From Micromonospora sp. MW-13 (GTDB taxonomy: Bacteria; Actinomycetota; Actinomycetes; Mycobacteriales; Micromonosporaceae), in NCBI RefSeq assembly GCF_003434305.1, contig NZ_QKKX01000050.1:62001-126000 (forward strand): 64,000 nt of DNA, given 5' to 3'. Positions 40,969 through 50,046 of this stretch are shown here, piece after piece. The stretch's first letter is position 1, and each line of letters begins with the position of its first letter. The translations under genes and the position numbers were made by a program. The notes under the pieces were generated by a model that was given only the letters and a program-made list of their open reading frames with translations, had not been told where the DNA came from and did no database searches.

Positions 40969-41721
40969 GTGCCGAAGATCAATGTGTACCTGCCCGACGA
41001 GCTGGCCGACGCGGTCCGGGACAGCGGCGTGCCGGTGTCGGCGATCTGCCAGCGCGCGCTGGAACAGGCCGTACGCCAGGTCACCGCCATCCGGCAGACC
41101 GCCCTGGGCGACCTGGGGGCCGACGACCTGGGCGAGCGGCTGCCCCGGTTCACCGCGCGGGCCCGCACCGTCGTCACGCTGGCGATCGACCGGGCCCGCG
41201 CCGCTGGCGCGACATCCGTGGGCACCGGCGACCTGCTGGCCGGCATGCTCGCCGAGGGCCAGAACCTGGCGCTGCACGTGCTGCGGGCGATGGAGATCGA
41301 CCCCGCACACGTCCAGCGCGAGCTGGACCGGCACCCCGCCGCCGAGCAGGGCCCGACGGGCCGGGACTCGCTGCACCCCAGCACCCCCGCCGCCGGAGCG
41401 CTCGAACTGACGACGACCGAGGCCATCGCGCTGGGGCACAACTACGTGGGCTGTGAACACCTGCTCCTGGGCCTGGTCACCGAGCCCGACGGCACCGCCG
41501 GGCAGGTGTTGCGGGCGTTGGGCGCCGAGCCCCGGCTGGTCCGGCGGGCCGTGACGGCGGCCCTGGCCGGCTACCTGCACCTGCGCGCCCAGACCCCCGC
41601 CGCCGGGGACGGCGACCCGGTACAGGCGCTGGCCGCGGCGGTGCGCCAGCAGATCCAGCCGCTCGTCGCACGCGTCGAGAAACTGGAGCGGCGGCTCGAC
41701 GCCGCGCCCGGACAGCGGTGA
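40969..41721 (+). CDS. Ribbon-helix-helix + Clp N-terminal domain fusion protein
   Basis: 250 residues. Residues 1-40 (MPKINVYLPDELADAVRDSG, SAICQRALEQAVRQV) are a ribbon-helix-helix DNA-binding unit of the Arc/CcdA type. Residues about 58-200 contain two Clp_N repeats (FTARARTVVTLAIDRARAAG, STGDLLAGML-like VGTGDLLAGMLAEGQN; LTTTEAIALGHNYVGCEHLLLGLV), the part of ClpC/ClpA that receives adaptors and substrates. A short coiled C-terminus follows. There is no AAA+ ATPase, so it is a regulator or adaptor rather than an unfoldase. GGGAGG ribosome binding site. Tandem operator-like repeats lie upstream. Confidence 0.85.
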   Translation: MPKINVYLPDELADAVRDSGVPVSAICQRALEQAVRQVTAIRQTALGDLGADDLGERLPRFTARARTVVTLAIDRARAAGATSVGTGDLLAGMLAEGQNLALHVLRAMEIDPAHVQRELDRHPAAEQGPTGRDSLHPSTPAAGALELTTTEAIALGHNYVGCEHLLLGLVTEPDGTAGQVLRALGAEPRLVRRAVTAALAGYLHLRAQTPAAGDGDPVQALAAAVRQQIQPLVARVEKLERRLDAAPGQR

Positions 41722-41954
41722 CCGCGACCGTGCGGGCACCGAGCCCTCCGGCCCGGCGCCGACTGACACCCCCGCACAACCGCGCCGAGAACGGAGGAAA
41801 GTCGAGGGCGCCCGGAGCTGGTTCAACCAGCGGTGACCGGGCGGCGTCGCCCCGGCGCCCGGCAAAGCCGCCCGGGCCGGAGCCCGCGTCGATAGCCTGG
41901 ACCTGCGCCGACACCGCAGCGGCGGGCGGCGACGGCGGAAGGTGGGCGGCGCGG

Positions 41955-42182
41955 GTGGCGGACGGCGAGCGGGAACGGGACGCGCGGCGGCGACGTCGGC
42001 TGCTCTGGGCCGGCATCCTCGCGGTGGCCGGGCTGGCGCTGCTGGCCGTCGGCCTGACGGTCGCCAACGGCGCGGTCGCCTGGCTGGAGGCGGCCGTCGC
42101 GATCGTGCTGCTGGTGGCGAGCTTCGCGGTGCAGCGCCTGGCCCGCAAGGAGACCCTGTACCGGCGCGACGGGTCGACCTGA
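41955..42182 (+). CDS. Small membrane protein, two helices
   Basis: 75 residues from the GTG at 41955, preceded by a GGAAGGTGGG-like purine stretch; a longer frame from 41718 has a disordered Pro/Arg/Ala N-terminus that I did not accept. A charged start (ADGERERDARRRRR) is followed by two membrane helices (LLWAGILAVAGLALLAVGLTV and AWLEAAVAIVLLVASFAVQRL) and a polar end. No family recognised. Confidence 0.55.
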   Translation: MADGERERDARRRRRLLWAGILAVAGLALLAVGLTVANGAVAWLEAAVAIVLLVASFAVQRLARKETLYRRDGST

Positions 42183-42231
42183 CCGCCGCGTCGCAGCCGG
42201 ATCGTCGCACGGTTGTGCCACGCTGTCCGGC

Positions 42232-43152
42232 GTGGCACACCGACCCCCGATCCTGCTGATCGACGCCCCCAGCCTCTACTTCCGGGCCTACTTCGGCGTC
42301 CCCGAGTCCGCGGCGAAGGCCGAGGACGGCACCCCGGTCAACGCGGTGCGCGGCTTCCTCGACATGCTCGCCACGCTGATCCGCACCCGCCGTCCCGACC
42401 GGATGGTCTGCGCGATGGACCACGACTGGCGACCGGACTGGCGGGTGGCGCTGCTGCCGTCGTACAAGGCGCACCGACTCGCCCCGGCCGGCGGTGAGGT
42501 GGTGCCCGACACCCTCACCCCGCAGATTCCGGTGATCCTGGACGTGCTGGCGGCGGTCGGCATCACCACCGTCGGCGCCGCCGGCTACGAGGCCGACGAC
42601 GTGCTGGGCACGTTGTCGGTGACCCAGCCGGCCCCGGCGGAGGTGGTCTCCGGCGACCGCGACCTGTTCCAGCTCGTCGACGACGACCGTGGGGTGCGAC
42701 TGCTCTACGTGGGGCGGGGCGTGGCCAAGCTGGAGGACTGCGACGACACCGCCGTGCGGTCCCGCTACGGGGTCCCCGCCAACCGGTACGCCGACTTCGC
42801 GGCCCTGCGCGGCGACCCGAGCGACGGGCTGCCCGGGGTGCCGGGCGTCGGGGAGAAGACCGCCGCCCGGCTGGTCGACCGGTACGGCGACCTCGACGGC
42901 ATCCTCGCCGCCCTCGACGACCCGGGCTCCGGCTTCGCCCCCGGCCTGCGGGCCAAGCTCGACGCCTCCCGCGACTACCTGGCCGTCGCGCCGAAGGTGG
43001 TGCGGGTGGCGCTGGACGTGCCGTTGCCAGAGCTGCCGACCGCGCTGCCGGGCTCACCGGCGGCCCCGGAGCGGCTGCTGGAGCTGGCCGAGCGGTGGAA
43101 CCTCGCCGGCTCCTGCCGCCGGCTCGTCGACGCCCTGGCCGCCCAGGGCTGA
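42232..43152 (+). CDS. 5'-3' exonuclease (Pol I N-terminal domain family)
   Basis: 306 residues. FEN/PIN-type nuclease: ILLIDAPSLYFRAYFGVP, VCAMDHDWRPDWR, LPSYKAHR, AAGYEADDVLGTL and VVSGDRDLFQLVDD (acidic metal-binding residues). A helix-hairpin-helix follows (SDGLPGVPGVGEKTAARLVDRYGDLDGIL). It is a stand-alone homologue of the 5'-nuclease domain of DNA polymerase I, a class common in actinobacteria, likely removing flaps and RNA primers. GTG start. A bidirectional hairpin terminator follows. Confidence 0.95.
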   Translation: MAHRPPILLIDAPSLYFRAYFGVPESAAKAEDGTPVNAVRGFLDMLATLIRTRRPDRMVCAMDHDWRPDWRVALLPSYKAHRLAPAGGEVVPDTLTPQIPVILDVLAAVGITTVGAAGYEADDVLGTLSVTQPAPAEVVSGDRDLFQLVDDDRGVRLLYVGRGVAKLEDCDDTAVRSRYGVPANRYADFAALRGDPSDGLPGVPGVGEKTAARLVDRYGDLDGILAALDDPGSGFAPGLRAKLDASRDYLAVAPKVVRVALDVPLPELPTALPGSPAAPERLLELAERWNLAGSCRRLVDALAAQG

Positions 43153-43167
43153 CCCGCCGTCCAGGAG

Positions 43168-43191
43168 CCCCGGGGCACCACCGCCCCGGGG
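43168..43191. terminator. Hairpin terminator between convergent genes
   Basis: CCCCGGGGC and GCCCCGGGG (9 bases each) pair around ACCACC in the 40-base gap between the exonuclease stop and the MHYT gene stop. Confidence 0.8.
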
Positions 43192-43192
43192 A

Positions 43193-44083
43193 TCAGCGCG
43201 GCGGGGTGTCCCGGCGGGACGGGAAGGCGGTGCCCGGCCGGGCCAGGGTGCCCCGGGCGCGCAGGCCGACCGGGTCCGGGGCCGGCTGCGCCTCGGCGGC
43301 CGGCGCGGCCCCGGCGGGCCCCCGGCGCGCGTCGAGGTACGCCGCGCCGGCCCGGTCCTCGTCGGTGGGCGCGGCGAGCAGGGCGTACACCAGCCCCACC
43401 ACGACGAGGATGACAGCGAGGACGATCGGCACCAGCAGGGTGCTGAACCCGGCGCCGGTGACCTCGCCACGCTGCTCGTGCAGGTGCACCGACAGGGCGC
43501 TCATGCCGGTGAAGTGCATGCCGTTGACGGCGACGCCCATCACCAGCGCGGAGGCGGCGATCGCCAGCGCACGACGGACGGTGACGGCCAGCCAGAGCGC
43601 CACGGTGGCCGCGACCACGGCGATCAGCACGGACAGGGCGACCCGGACGCCGTCGTAGCCGAGGGAGCCGTTGAGCCGCATCGCCGCCATGCCCGTGTAG
43701 TGCATGGCGGCGACCCCGGCCCCGGTGAACAGGCCGCCGGCGACGACGCGGAGCACGGAGAGCCGGCCGGTGCCGACGATGGCCAGGCCGATGCCGACGG
43801 CGACGACGGCGATGAGGGCGCTGGCCACGGTGATCGGCACGTCGTAGCGGATTCGGGTGCCGTCAACGGCGAAGCCGAGCATCGCCATGAAGTGCATGCT
43901 CCAGATGGCGGTGCCGCCGATCGCCCACGCGGCCAGGGTGCCCCACCACGCCCGCTGCCCGGCCGTGCCGGCGGTCCGGATCCGCCCCGCGCAGACCAGG
44001 CCGAGAAACGAGCCCAACACCGACAGCGCGTAGCTGAGGGCCGGGGTGATCCACCCGTACTCAAAGTGATTGATCTCCGCCAC
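43193..44083 (-). CDS. MHYT-domain membrane sensor protein
   Basis: 296 residues from the GTG at 44083 (VAEINHFEYGWITPALSYALSVLGSFLGL). Seven membrane helices with the three MHYT motifs in order: MHFM (WSMHFMAMLG), MHYT (AAMHYTGMAA) and MHFT (NGMHFTGMSA). MHYT domains are proposed to bind copper through Met and His and to sense O2, CO or NO. Here no output (GGDEF/EAL) domain follows, only a ~60-residue disordered cytosolic tail. This stand-alone form is common in actinobacteria and its signalling partner is unknown. Confidence 0.93.
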   Translation of the reverse strand: MAEINHFEYGWITPALSYALSVLGSFLGLVCAGRIRTAGTAGQRAWWGTLAAWAIGGTAIWSMHFMAMLGFAVDGTRIRYDVPITVASALIAVVAVGIGLAIVGTGRLSVLRVVAGGLFTGAGVAAMHYTGMAAMRLNGSLGYDGVRVALSVLIAVVAATVALWLAVTVRRALAIAASALVMGVAVNGMHFTGMSALSVHLHEQRGEVTGAGFSTLLVPIVLAVILVVVGLVYALLAAPTDEDRAGAAYLDARRGPAGAAPAAEAQPAPDPVGLRARGTLARPGTAFPSRRDTPPR

Positions 44084-44157
44084 CGGGCTGTCCCCTCGCC
44101 TGATTACCGGCGCGTACACGGTGCGCCGAAAACATGATCGGGGACCGCTTGGGCTGT

Positions 44158-44196
44158 CGCAATGGCACCCCCGGGCAATTCGGGGGTGCCATTGCG
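44158..44196. terminator. Hairpin terminator after helY
   Basis: CGCAATGGCACCCCC (44158-44172) and GGGGGTGCCATTGCG (44182-44196) pair perfectly around 9 bases. It lies 50 bases beyond the helY stop on the minus strand and upstream of the MHYT gene. Confidence 0.88.
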
Positions 44197-44245
44197 GCAA
44201 CCGTCCGATGCGTCGATCAGCGTCGGCGATGACCAGGCGTGATGA

Positions 44246-47047
44246 TCAGGCGCTGGCGTGGTAGGCGAGGACGCCCCGGTTCACGGCGGCGATGGCCTGC
44301 CGGGCGGTGGCCCGCAGCTCGGTGGACGCCCCGCCGGAGTCGGCGAGCTGGCCGAGCAGGTCGACCACCTGCCGGGCCCAACGGACGAAGTCGCCGGCCG
44401 GCATCTCGCCGTCGATCTGGTGGCCGCTGGCCAGCACCTTCGCCAGCGCCTCACCCCGCGCCCAGCGGTAGACCGGCCAGGCGAAGCCGAGGTCCGGCTC
44501 GCGGGTGACCGTGAGGCCCCGGGCGGCCTCGTCGGCCTCGATCTCCCCCCACAGCTTCAGCGTCTCCTCGACGGCCTCGGCGACCGGCCCGCGCGGCAGC
44601 GACGCCCGCTCGTCGACGTCCCGGCGGGCCTCGAAGACCACCACCGAGACGGCGGCGGCCAGCTCCGACGGCGACAGGCCGTCCCAGACGCCCCGGCGCA
44701 GGCACTCGGCGACCAGCAGGTCGGCCTCGGTCCAGATCCGGCCGAGCATCCGCCCGGCGTCGGTGACCGCGCCGTCGGCGGACAGGTAGCCGCGCGCGGT
44801 GAGCAGCGCGACGATCCGGTCGAACGTGCGGGCCAGCGAGCCGGTGCGGCCGGCGACCCGCTGGCGCAGCTCCTCGGTGTCGCGCTCCAGCCGGCGGCGG
44901 CGCTCGGCCCAGCGGGCGTGCTCCTCCCGGTCCGGGCAGGCGTGGCAGGGGTGCCGGCGCAGCTCGGAGCGGAACTGGCTGATCGCGTGGTCCTCGCCGC
45001 CGCCCTGCCGGGACCGGCCGCCGCGGCGCCCGCCGTGCCGGTCCAGCCCGGTGCCGCCGACCTCGGCGGCGAGGTCCCGGCGGGCCGCCGGGGAACGGTG
45101 GTTGAAGTGCTTGGGCACCCGGATGCGGGCGAGCACCTCGGCCGGGGCCGTGAAGTCGCCGGGGCCGACCCGGCCGGCCCAGCGGTCCTGGGTGAGCACC
45201 AGCGGGCGGGGCTCGCCGAACCCGCCGGTGGCCGGGTCGAGCACCACCGCGAGGCCGGCGCGCCGCCCGGACGGCACCCGGATCACGTCGCCGACGCGCA
45301 GCCGCTCCAGCGAGGCCACCGCGGCGGCCTTGCGCTGCTGCTGGCCCTGCCGGGCGATGGCCCGTTCCCGGTCGGCGATGGCCACCCGCAGGGCGAAGTA
45401 CTCGTCGAAGTCGCCGTGGTGGCAGGCCCCCTCCGCGCCGTAGGCGTCGATGGTCTCGGTGTTGCGCTGCACCTGGCGGGCCAGGCCGACCACCGACCGG
45501 TCCGCCTGGAACTGCGCGAACGAGGACTCCAGCAGCGCCCGGGCCGGCTCCGCGCCGACGGTGCCGACGAGGTTGACGGCCATGTTGTAGGACGGGCGGA
45601 AGCTGGAGCGCAGCGGGTAGGTGCGGGTGGAGGCCAGGCCGGCGACGTGCCGGGGGTCGGTCTCCGGGGACCAGACGACGACGGCGTGCCCCTCCACGTC
45701 GATGCCCCGGCGGCCGGCGCGGCCGGTGAGCTGGGTGTACTCCCCCGGGGTGAGGTCGACGTGGGCCTCGCCGTTGAACTTCACCAGCCGTTCGAGCACG
45801 ACGCAGCGGGCGGGCATGTTGATGCCCAGGGCCAGGGTCTCGGTGGCGAAAACCGCCTTGACCAGGCCGCGGACGAACAGCTCCTCGACGATCTCCTTGA
45901 ACACCGGGAGCATGCCGGCGTGGTGGGCGGCCAGCCCGCGCTCCAGGCCGTCGAGCCACTCCCAGTAGCCCAGGACCGTCAGGTCCTCGCCGGGGATGGC
46001 GGTGACCCGGCTCTCGACGACCCGGCGGATCTCGGCGCGTTCCTCGGGTGAGGTCAGCCGCAGGCCGGCGGCGAGGCACTGCTGCACGGCGGCGGCGCAG
46101 CCGGCGCGGCTGAAGATGAACAGGATCGCCGGGAGCAGCCCCTCCCGGTCGAGCCGGTCGACGATGTCGGGGCGCAGCGGGCCACGCCAGCGGGGGCCGC
46201 GCCGCCCGCCGCCGGGTCCGGCGCTGCGGCCCTCGCCGAGCTCCAGCCGGCGCATCGTGTCGCGGGTGTAGCGCAGCAGCTCGGGGTGCACGTCGTGCTT
46301 GCGGGCGGCGTCGGCGTCGTGGAACAGGTCGAACATCCGCTTGCCGACCAGCATGTGCTGCCACAGCGGCACCGGCCGGTGCTCGCTGACCACCACCGCC
46401 GTCTCGCCGCGCACGGTGACCAGCCAGTCGGCGAACTCCTCGGCGTTGGAGACGGTCGCGGACAGCGAGACCAGGGTGACCGAGGCCGGCAGGTGGATGA
46501 TCACCTCTTCCCACACGCCGCCACGGAACCGGTCGGCGAGGTAGTGCACCTCGTCCATGACCACGTAGGCCAGGCCCTGGAGGGTGGCCGAGCCGGCGTA
46601 GAGCATGTTGCGCAGCACCTCGGTGGTCATCACCACCACCGGGGCGTCGCCGTTGATGGCGTTGTCGCCGGTGAGCAGGCCGACCTGCTCGGCCCCGTAG
46701 CGGTCCACCAGGTCGTGGTACTTCTGGTTGGACAGCGCCTTGATCGGGGTGGTGTAGAAGCACTTGCGCCGGGTGGGCGCCGCGCCGGGGCCGTCGGCGT
46801 CCGCCGGCTGGTCGGGCACGCCGCGCAGGGCCAGGTGTACGGCGAACTCGCCGACCACCGTCTTGCCGGCGCCGGTGGGGGCGCAGACCAGCACCCCGCT
46901 GCCCCGTTCCAAGGCCTGACACGCCTCCCGTTGGAAGTCGTCGAGATCGAACCCCAGGTCAAGGGCGAACTCGTCCAGCGCCGGGAACTGTGAGGCCTGC
47001 GCGGCCCGGCGGCGGGCCGCGGCGTACCGCTCGGCGGGGCTCGACAT
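44246..47047 (-). CDS. helY: DEAD/DEAH-box RNA helicase HelY (Ski2/Mtr4-like)
   Basis: 933 residues from the ATG at 47047 (MSSPAERYAAARRRAAQ). Motif I is VCAPTGAGKTVVGEF, motif II VVMDEVHYLADRFRG (DEVH), motif III LSATVSNAEEFADW, and motif VI QLTGRAGRRGIDVEG. A C-terminal DSHCT domain (REPDLGFAWPVYRWARGEALAKVL; MPAGDFVRWARQVVDLLGQLA) identifies the Ski2/Mtr4 group. An insertion of about 60 residues rich in Gly/Arg contains CHACPDREEHARW, a possible metal-binding pair, as in other actinobacterial HelY proteins. Likely acts in RNA turnover. Ends at a strong terminator. Confidence 0.97.
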   Translation of the reverse strand: MSSPAERYAAARRRAAQASQFPALDEFALDLGFDLDDFQREACQALERGSGVLVCAPTGAGKTVVGEFAVHLALRGVPDQPADADGPGAAPTRRKCFYTTPIKALSNQKYHDLVDRYGAEQVGLLTGDNAINGDAPVVVMTTEVLRNMLYAGSATLQGLAYVVMDEVHYLADRFRGGVWEEVIIHLPASVTLVSLSATVSNAEEFADWLVTVRGETAVVVSEHRPVPLWQHMLVGKRMFDLFHDADAARKHDVHPELLRYTRDTMRRLELGEGRSAGPGGGRRGPRWRGPLRPDIVDRLDREGLLPAILFIFSRAGCAAAVQQCLAAGLRLTSPEERAEIRRVVESRVTAIPGEDLTVLGYWEWLDGLERGLAAHHAGMLPVFKEIVEELFVRGLVKAVFATETLALGINMPARCVVLERLVKFNGEAHVDLTPGEYTQLTGRAGRRGIDVEGHAVVVWSPETDPRHVAGLASTRTYPLRSSFRPSYNMAVNLVGTVGAEPARALLESSFAQFQADRSVVGLARQVQRNTETIDAYGAEGACHHGDFDEYFALRVAIADRERAIARQGQQQRKAAAVASLERLRVGDVIRVPSGRRAGLAVVLDPATGGFGEPRPLVLTQDRWAGRVGPGDFTAPAEVLARIRVPKHFNHRSPAARRDLAAEVGGTGLDRHGGRRGGRSRQGGGEDHAISQFRSELRRHPCHACPDREEHARWAERRRRLERDTEELRQRVAGRTGSLARTFDRIVALLTARGYLSADGAVTDAGRMLGRIWTEADLLVAECLRRGVWDGLSPSELAAAVSVVVFEARRDVDERASLPRGPVAEAVEETLKLWGEIEADEAARGLTVTREPDLGFAWPVYRWARGEALAKVLASGHQIDGEMPAGDFVRWARQVVDLLGQLADSGGASTELRATARQAIAAVNRGVLAYHASA

Positions 47048-47133
47048 GTCGTCAAGATTAATGCGTGCGCCACGGGCGCACCGGTCAAGGCCGTCCGACA
47101 CCGGGGTACAGGGCGGTCGGTAGGGTGCACGGC

Positions 47134-47904
47134 GTGCCGGACCATGCCGAACCGCCCCGCCCGATCCCGCCGCGCGGCATCGACGCCGCTGGCAGCGCCC
47201 AGGCGTCCCGCCGGCCCGTGGAGGCGGTGCTGTTCGACTTCCACGGCACCCTCGCCCAGGTAGAGGAGCCCCGCGACTGGGTACTGGCCGCCGCGGCTGC
47301 CTGCGGGGCGACCCTGGAGCGGGCGCGGGCCACCGGCCTGGCCGACCGGCTGCTCACGGCGGGCCGGGCGGGCGGGCCGCTGCCGGCCCGGGTGCCGCCG
47401 GCGCTGGCCGAGCTGTGGGCCGACCGGGACCTCTACCCGCACGCCCACCGGGGCGCGTACACGGGGCTGGCGGCGACCGTGGACGCCGGGATCGACGGGC
47501 TGGCCGACGCGCTCTACGACCGGGTGCTGGTGCCCGAGGGCTGGGTGCCGTACCCGGACACCGCGCCGACCCTGGCGGCGCTGCGGGAGGCCGGGGTGAA
47601 GGTGGCGGTGGTCAGCAACATCGGCTTCGACATCCGGCCGTTCTTCGCCGCCTGGGGGCTCGACGGGCTGATCGACGCGTACGCCCTGTCGTACGAGGTG
47701 GGGCGCTGCAAGCCGGACCCGGGGATCTTCTGGCGGGCCTGCGGGATGCTCGGGGTGGACCCGGAACGGGCGCTGATGGTGGGCGACACCGCGGCCGACG
47801 CCGGGGCGGTGCGGGCCGGCTGCGCGGTGCTGGTGCTGCCCGAGGCCGAGCCGGGCCGGCCCAACGGGCTGGGCTCGGTGCTCGGCCTGGCCCTGCCGCG
47901 CTGA
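47134..47904 (+). CDS. HAD family hydrolase
   Basis: 256 residues from the GTG at 47134. HAD motif I is VEAVLFDFHGTLAQVEEP, so the canonical DxDGT reads DFHGT: the second Asp, normally the general acid, is replaced by His. Motif II is VAVVSNIG, motif III the Lys of RCKPDPGIFWRA, motif IV MVGDTAADAGAV. A helical cap lies between motifs I and II. The DFHGT change appears in some actinobacterial HAD proteins and may alter phosphatase activity. Divergent from helY with a 86-base gap. Confidence 0.9.
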   Translation: MPDHAEPPRPIPPRGIDAAGSAQASRRPVEAVLFDFHGTLAQVEEPRDWVLAAAAACGATLERARATGLADRLLTAGRAGGPLPARVPPALAELWADRDLYPHAHRGAYTGLAATVDAGIDGLADALYDRVLVPEGWVPYPDTAPTLAALREAGVKVAVVSNIGFDIRPFFAAWGLDGLIDAYALSYEVGRCKPDPGIFWRACGMLGVDPERALMVGDTAADAGAVRAGCAVLVLPEAEPGRPNGLGSVLGLALPR

Positions 47905-47982
47905 CCCGCGCGGTGGTGGCGCGGGGTTGTCCGGCCGCCGGGTGCCCGCGGCGGTGCGCAGCGGGTAGCCGTACCTGCCGGG

Positions 47983-48972
47983 CTACGGCGCGGTGGGCCG
48001 GGTCGACTGGGCGCCCGCGTCGGGCCCGGCGGCACGCAGCAGCCGGACCGCGCCCGGCACGGCGGTGACGGTCACCGGCAGGTCGAGGGCCCGCTCGCCG
48101 TCGGCGTACGTGGTGATGCCCTCGGCGGCCAGCTCGACGGTGCGCGCCCGGTGGGTCCGCACCAGCGGATGCCGCACGTGGGTGCCCCGGTAGATGCGCG
48201 GCTTCACCCGGACCAGGGTGCGCCGGTCGAACCGGCCGCCGATCACCACGTCGAGCAGTCCGTCGGTCGGGTCGGCGTCCGGGCAGATCCGCATCCCGCC
48301 GCCGTAGCTGGCGCAGTTGCCGACCGCGACCAGCACCGCGTCGACCTGCAACGGCTCTCCGTCGAGGCGCAGCGTGTACCGGCGCGGACGCAGCCGGGCC
48401 AGCTCGACCAGGATCGCCAGGTCGTACCGGCGGGGGCCACGCGGGCGGCGCATCCGGTTGGCGCGCTCGTTGACGATCGCGTCGAACCCGGCGGCGAGCA
48501 CCGCCCCGTACCAACGGGGCATGCCGTCCGGCCCGGTCATCCGGGCCAGGTCGACCGGGCTGGTCCGGCCGGTCCGCAGGGCGGCGGCGATCGCCTCGGC
48601 GGCGGCGAGCGGGTCGGCGGGGAAGCCGGTGTCGGCGGCGAAGTCGTTGCCGGTGCCGGCCGGGACCACCCCGAACGGTACGGCCGTGCCGGCCACCGCC
48701 TGTAGGCCGCGGTGCACGGTCCCGTCCCCGCCCACCGTCACCAGCGCGGCGGCCCCGGCGGCCAGCGCCCTGTGGCACGCGCGTTCCGCCTGGTCGGCCG
48801 TGTGCGCCTCCAGCAGGCGCACCGGCCGGCCCGCCCGGGCCAACCGCTCCAGCACGCCGGGCAGCAGTCCCCGGTGCCGTCCGCGGCCGGCCGTCGGGTT
48901 GGCGAGCACGGCGATGGGCCCCTCGGGGGGCGGGCCCGGGGCGGGGTGGTCGGCGGCGGTCACGGCGAGCAC
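47983..48972 (-). CDS. Diacylglycerol/lipid kinase family protein
   Basis: 329 residues. IAVLANPTAGRGRHRGLLP, LVTVGGDGTVHRGLQAV (GGDGT nucleotide motif) and FGVVPAGTGNDFAADTGFP define the DAGK catalytic fold. A C-terminal beta-sandwich follows (VGNCASYGGGMRICPDADPTDGLLDVVI). It phosphorylates a diacylglycerol-like or long-chain base lipid with ATP; in actinomycetes the role may lie in phosphatidylinositol-type lipid turnover. A start at the GTG at 48963 is equally possible. Convergent with the HAD gene. Confidence 0.92.
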   Translation of the reverse strand: MLAVTAADHPAPGPPPEGPIAVLANPTAGRGRHRGLLPGVLERLARAGRPVRLLEAHTADQAERACHRALAAGAAALVTVGGDGTVHRGLQAVAGTAVPFGVVPAGTGNDFAADTGFPADPLAAAEAIAAALRTGRTSPVDLARMTGPDGMPRWYGAVLAAGFDAIVNERANRMRRPRGPRRYDLAILVELARLRPRRYTLRLDGEPLQVDAVLVAVGNCASYGGGMRICPDADPTDGLLDVVIGGRFDRRTLVRVKPRIYRGTHVRHPLVRTHRARTVELAAEGITTYADGERALDLPVTVTAVPGAVRLLRAAGPDAGAQSTRPTAP

Positions 48973-49264
48973 CGTACCGCCGGGCGGGCGCCGCGATCAT
49001 CCTCCTGCGTGCCCGAAAACCGCCCGCCCTGCGGCGGCGGGGTCCCGACCTGGGCACGCCAGGGATTGACTGCGGTGGGTAACCGTGCTAAATGGCACGG
49101 GAATTGCCATGAAAACAGTGGAGACGGACCCATTAGCGACGCCACGGGGCAGTCCGTGACCGGGACGTGACACATTGCCTTTCGTCGTTTAATAATGGCT
49201 GCCGCAATGATCCGTCACGGGTCGGGTGCAGGGTCACCGACGCCGATCGAAGGGGAACAATTCC
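48973..49264. promoter_or_regulatory. Promoter region of the tryptophan-dioxygenase-like cluster
   Basis: No gene recognised. The sequence becomes unusually AT-rich at 49160-49205 (TTTCGTCGTTTAATAATGG), which suits a promoter for the plus-strand cluster that begins at 49265. I cannot identify the exact -35 and -10 boxes. Confidence 0.4.
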
Positions 49265-49978
49265 GTGAAGCGGGACCACTCACCCGTACTGCCGGGCGAC
49301 GGCGCCACCGACTACGCACGCTACATGAGCACGGATGTGCTGCTGGAGCTCCAACGCCGCCCGGAGCAGATGATCCACCGTGATGAGCTGCTCTTCCAGG
49401 TGGTGCACCAGTCCACCGAGCTGTGGCTGAAGCTGGCGGGAGCCGAGCTGGCCGAGGCGGGCGCCCGGGTCGATGCCGACGAGCCGGCGGCGGCGGAGCC
49501 GCTGCTGGCCCGGGCGACGCTCGCGATTCGGCTGGTCACCGACCAGTTGGCGATGTTCCGGTTCCTGTCCCCGGCGGACTTCCAGGCGATGCAACCCGCA
49601 CTGGGCAACGGGTCTGGGGCCGAGTCGCCCGGCTGGCGCCGGGTGCAGGCCGAGAGCCGCCAGCTCGGCCGGGCCTTCACCGATCACCTCGCGCGGCGCG
49701 GGATCGACCTGTCGACGTTGCGCCAGGCGGACCCGACGGACCCGGCGCACCGGCTGGCCGAGGCCATGGTGGAGTGGGACGAGCGGGTCGCGTTCTGGCG
49801 GGTGCGGCACTACCAGGCCGCCATCCGAGTCGGTGGCCACGGCGTCGCCGGCACCGAGGGCAGCCCGGCCACCATGCTCGCCAGGCTGATCGACCACCGG
49901 TTCTTCCCCGAGCTGTGGCAGGCGCGCGTCGCCTCCGCCGCGCCGGCCGGTGACATTTCCCACCCGGAACGGCCCTGA
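49265..49978 (+). CDS. Tryptophan 2,3-dioxygenase superfamily protein (short form)
   Basis: 237 residues from the GTG at 49265. DYARYMSTDVLLELQ, then MIHRDELLFQVVHQSTELWLKLAGAELAEA, matches the TDO heme-pocket region (the hDEhhFIxxHQxxELW signature). RHYQAAIRV supplies a His at the heme-ligand position, and GTEGSPATMLARLIDHRFFPELWQAR the TDO C-terminus. The canonical SGFQS substrate loop is replaced by LGNGSGAESPGW, so it is not an ordinary housekeeping TDO. Known relatives in natural-product clusters oxidise tryptophan or tyrosine derivatives. First gene of a plus-strand cluster with a second TDO-fold gene, a kynureninase-like gene and methyltransferases. Confidence 0.85.
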   Translation: MKRDHSPVLPGDGATDYARYMSTDVLLELQRRPEQMIHRDELLFQVVHQSTELWLKLAGAELAEAGARVDADEPAAAEPLLARATLAIRLVTDQLAMFRFLSPADFQAMQPALGNGSGAESPGWRRVQAESRQLGRAFTDHLARRGIDLSTLRQADPTDPAHRLAEAMVEWDERVAFWRVRHYQAAIRVGGHGVAGTEGSPATMLARLIDHRFFPELWQARVASAAPAGDISHPERP

Positions 49979-50046
49979 AGGGATCCCACCGGCCCGGAAA
50001 TCGCCAGAACGTCACCGTCCGTGTTTTACATAATTGTAATGTCGAG

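Noticed and set aside
40801..42474. 557-residue minus-strand frame
   Set aside because: It overlaps three better-supported genes and is Arg/Pro/Gly-rich.
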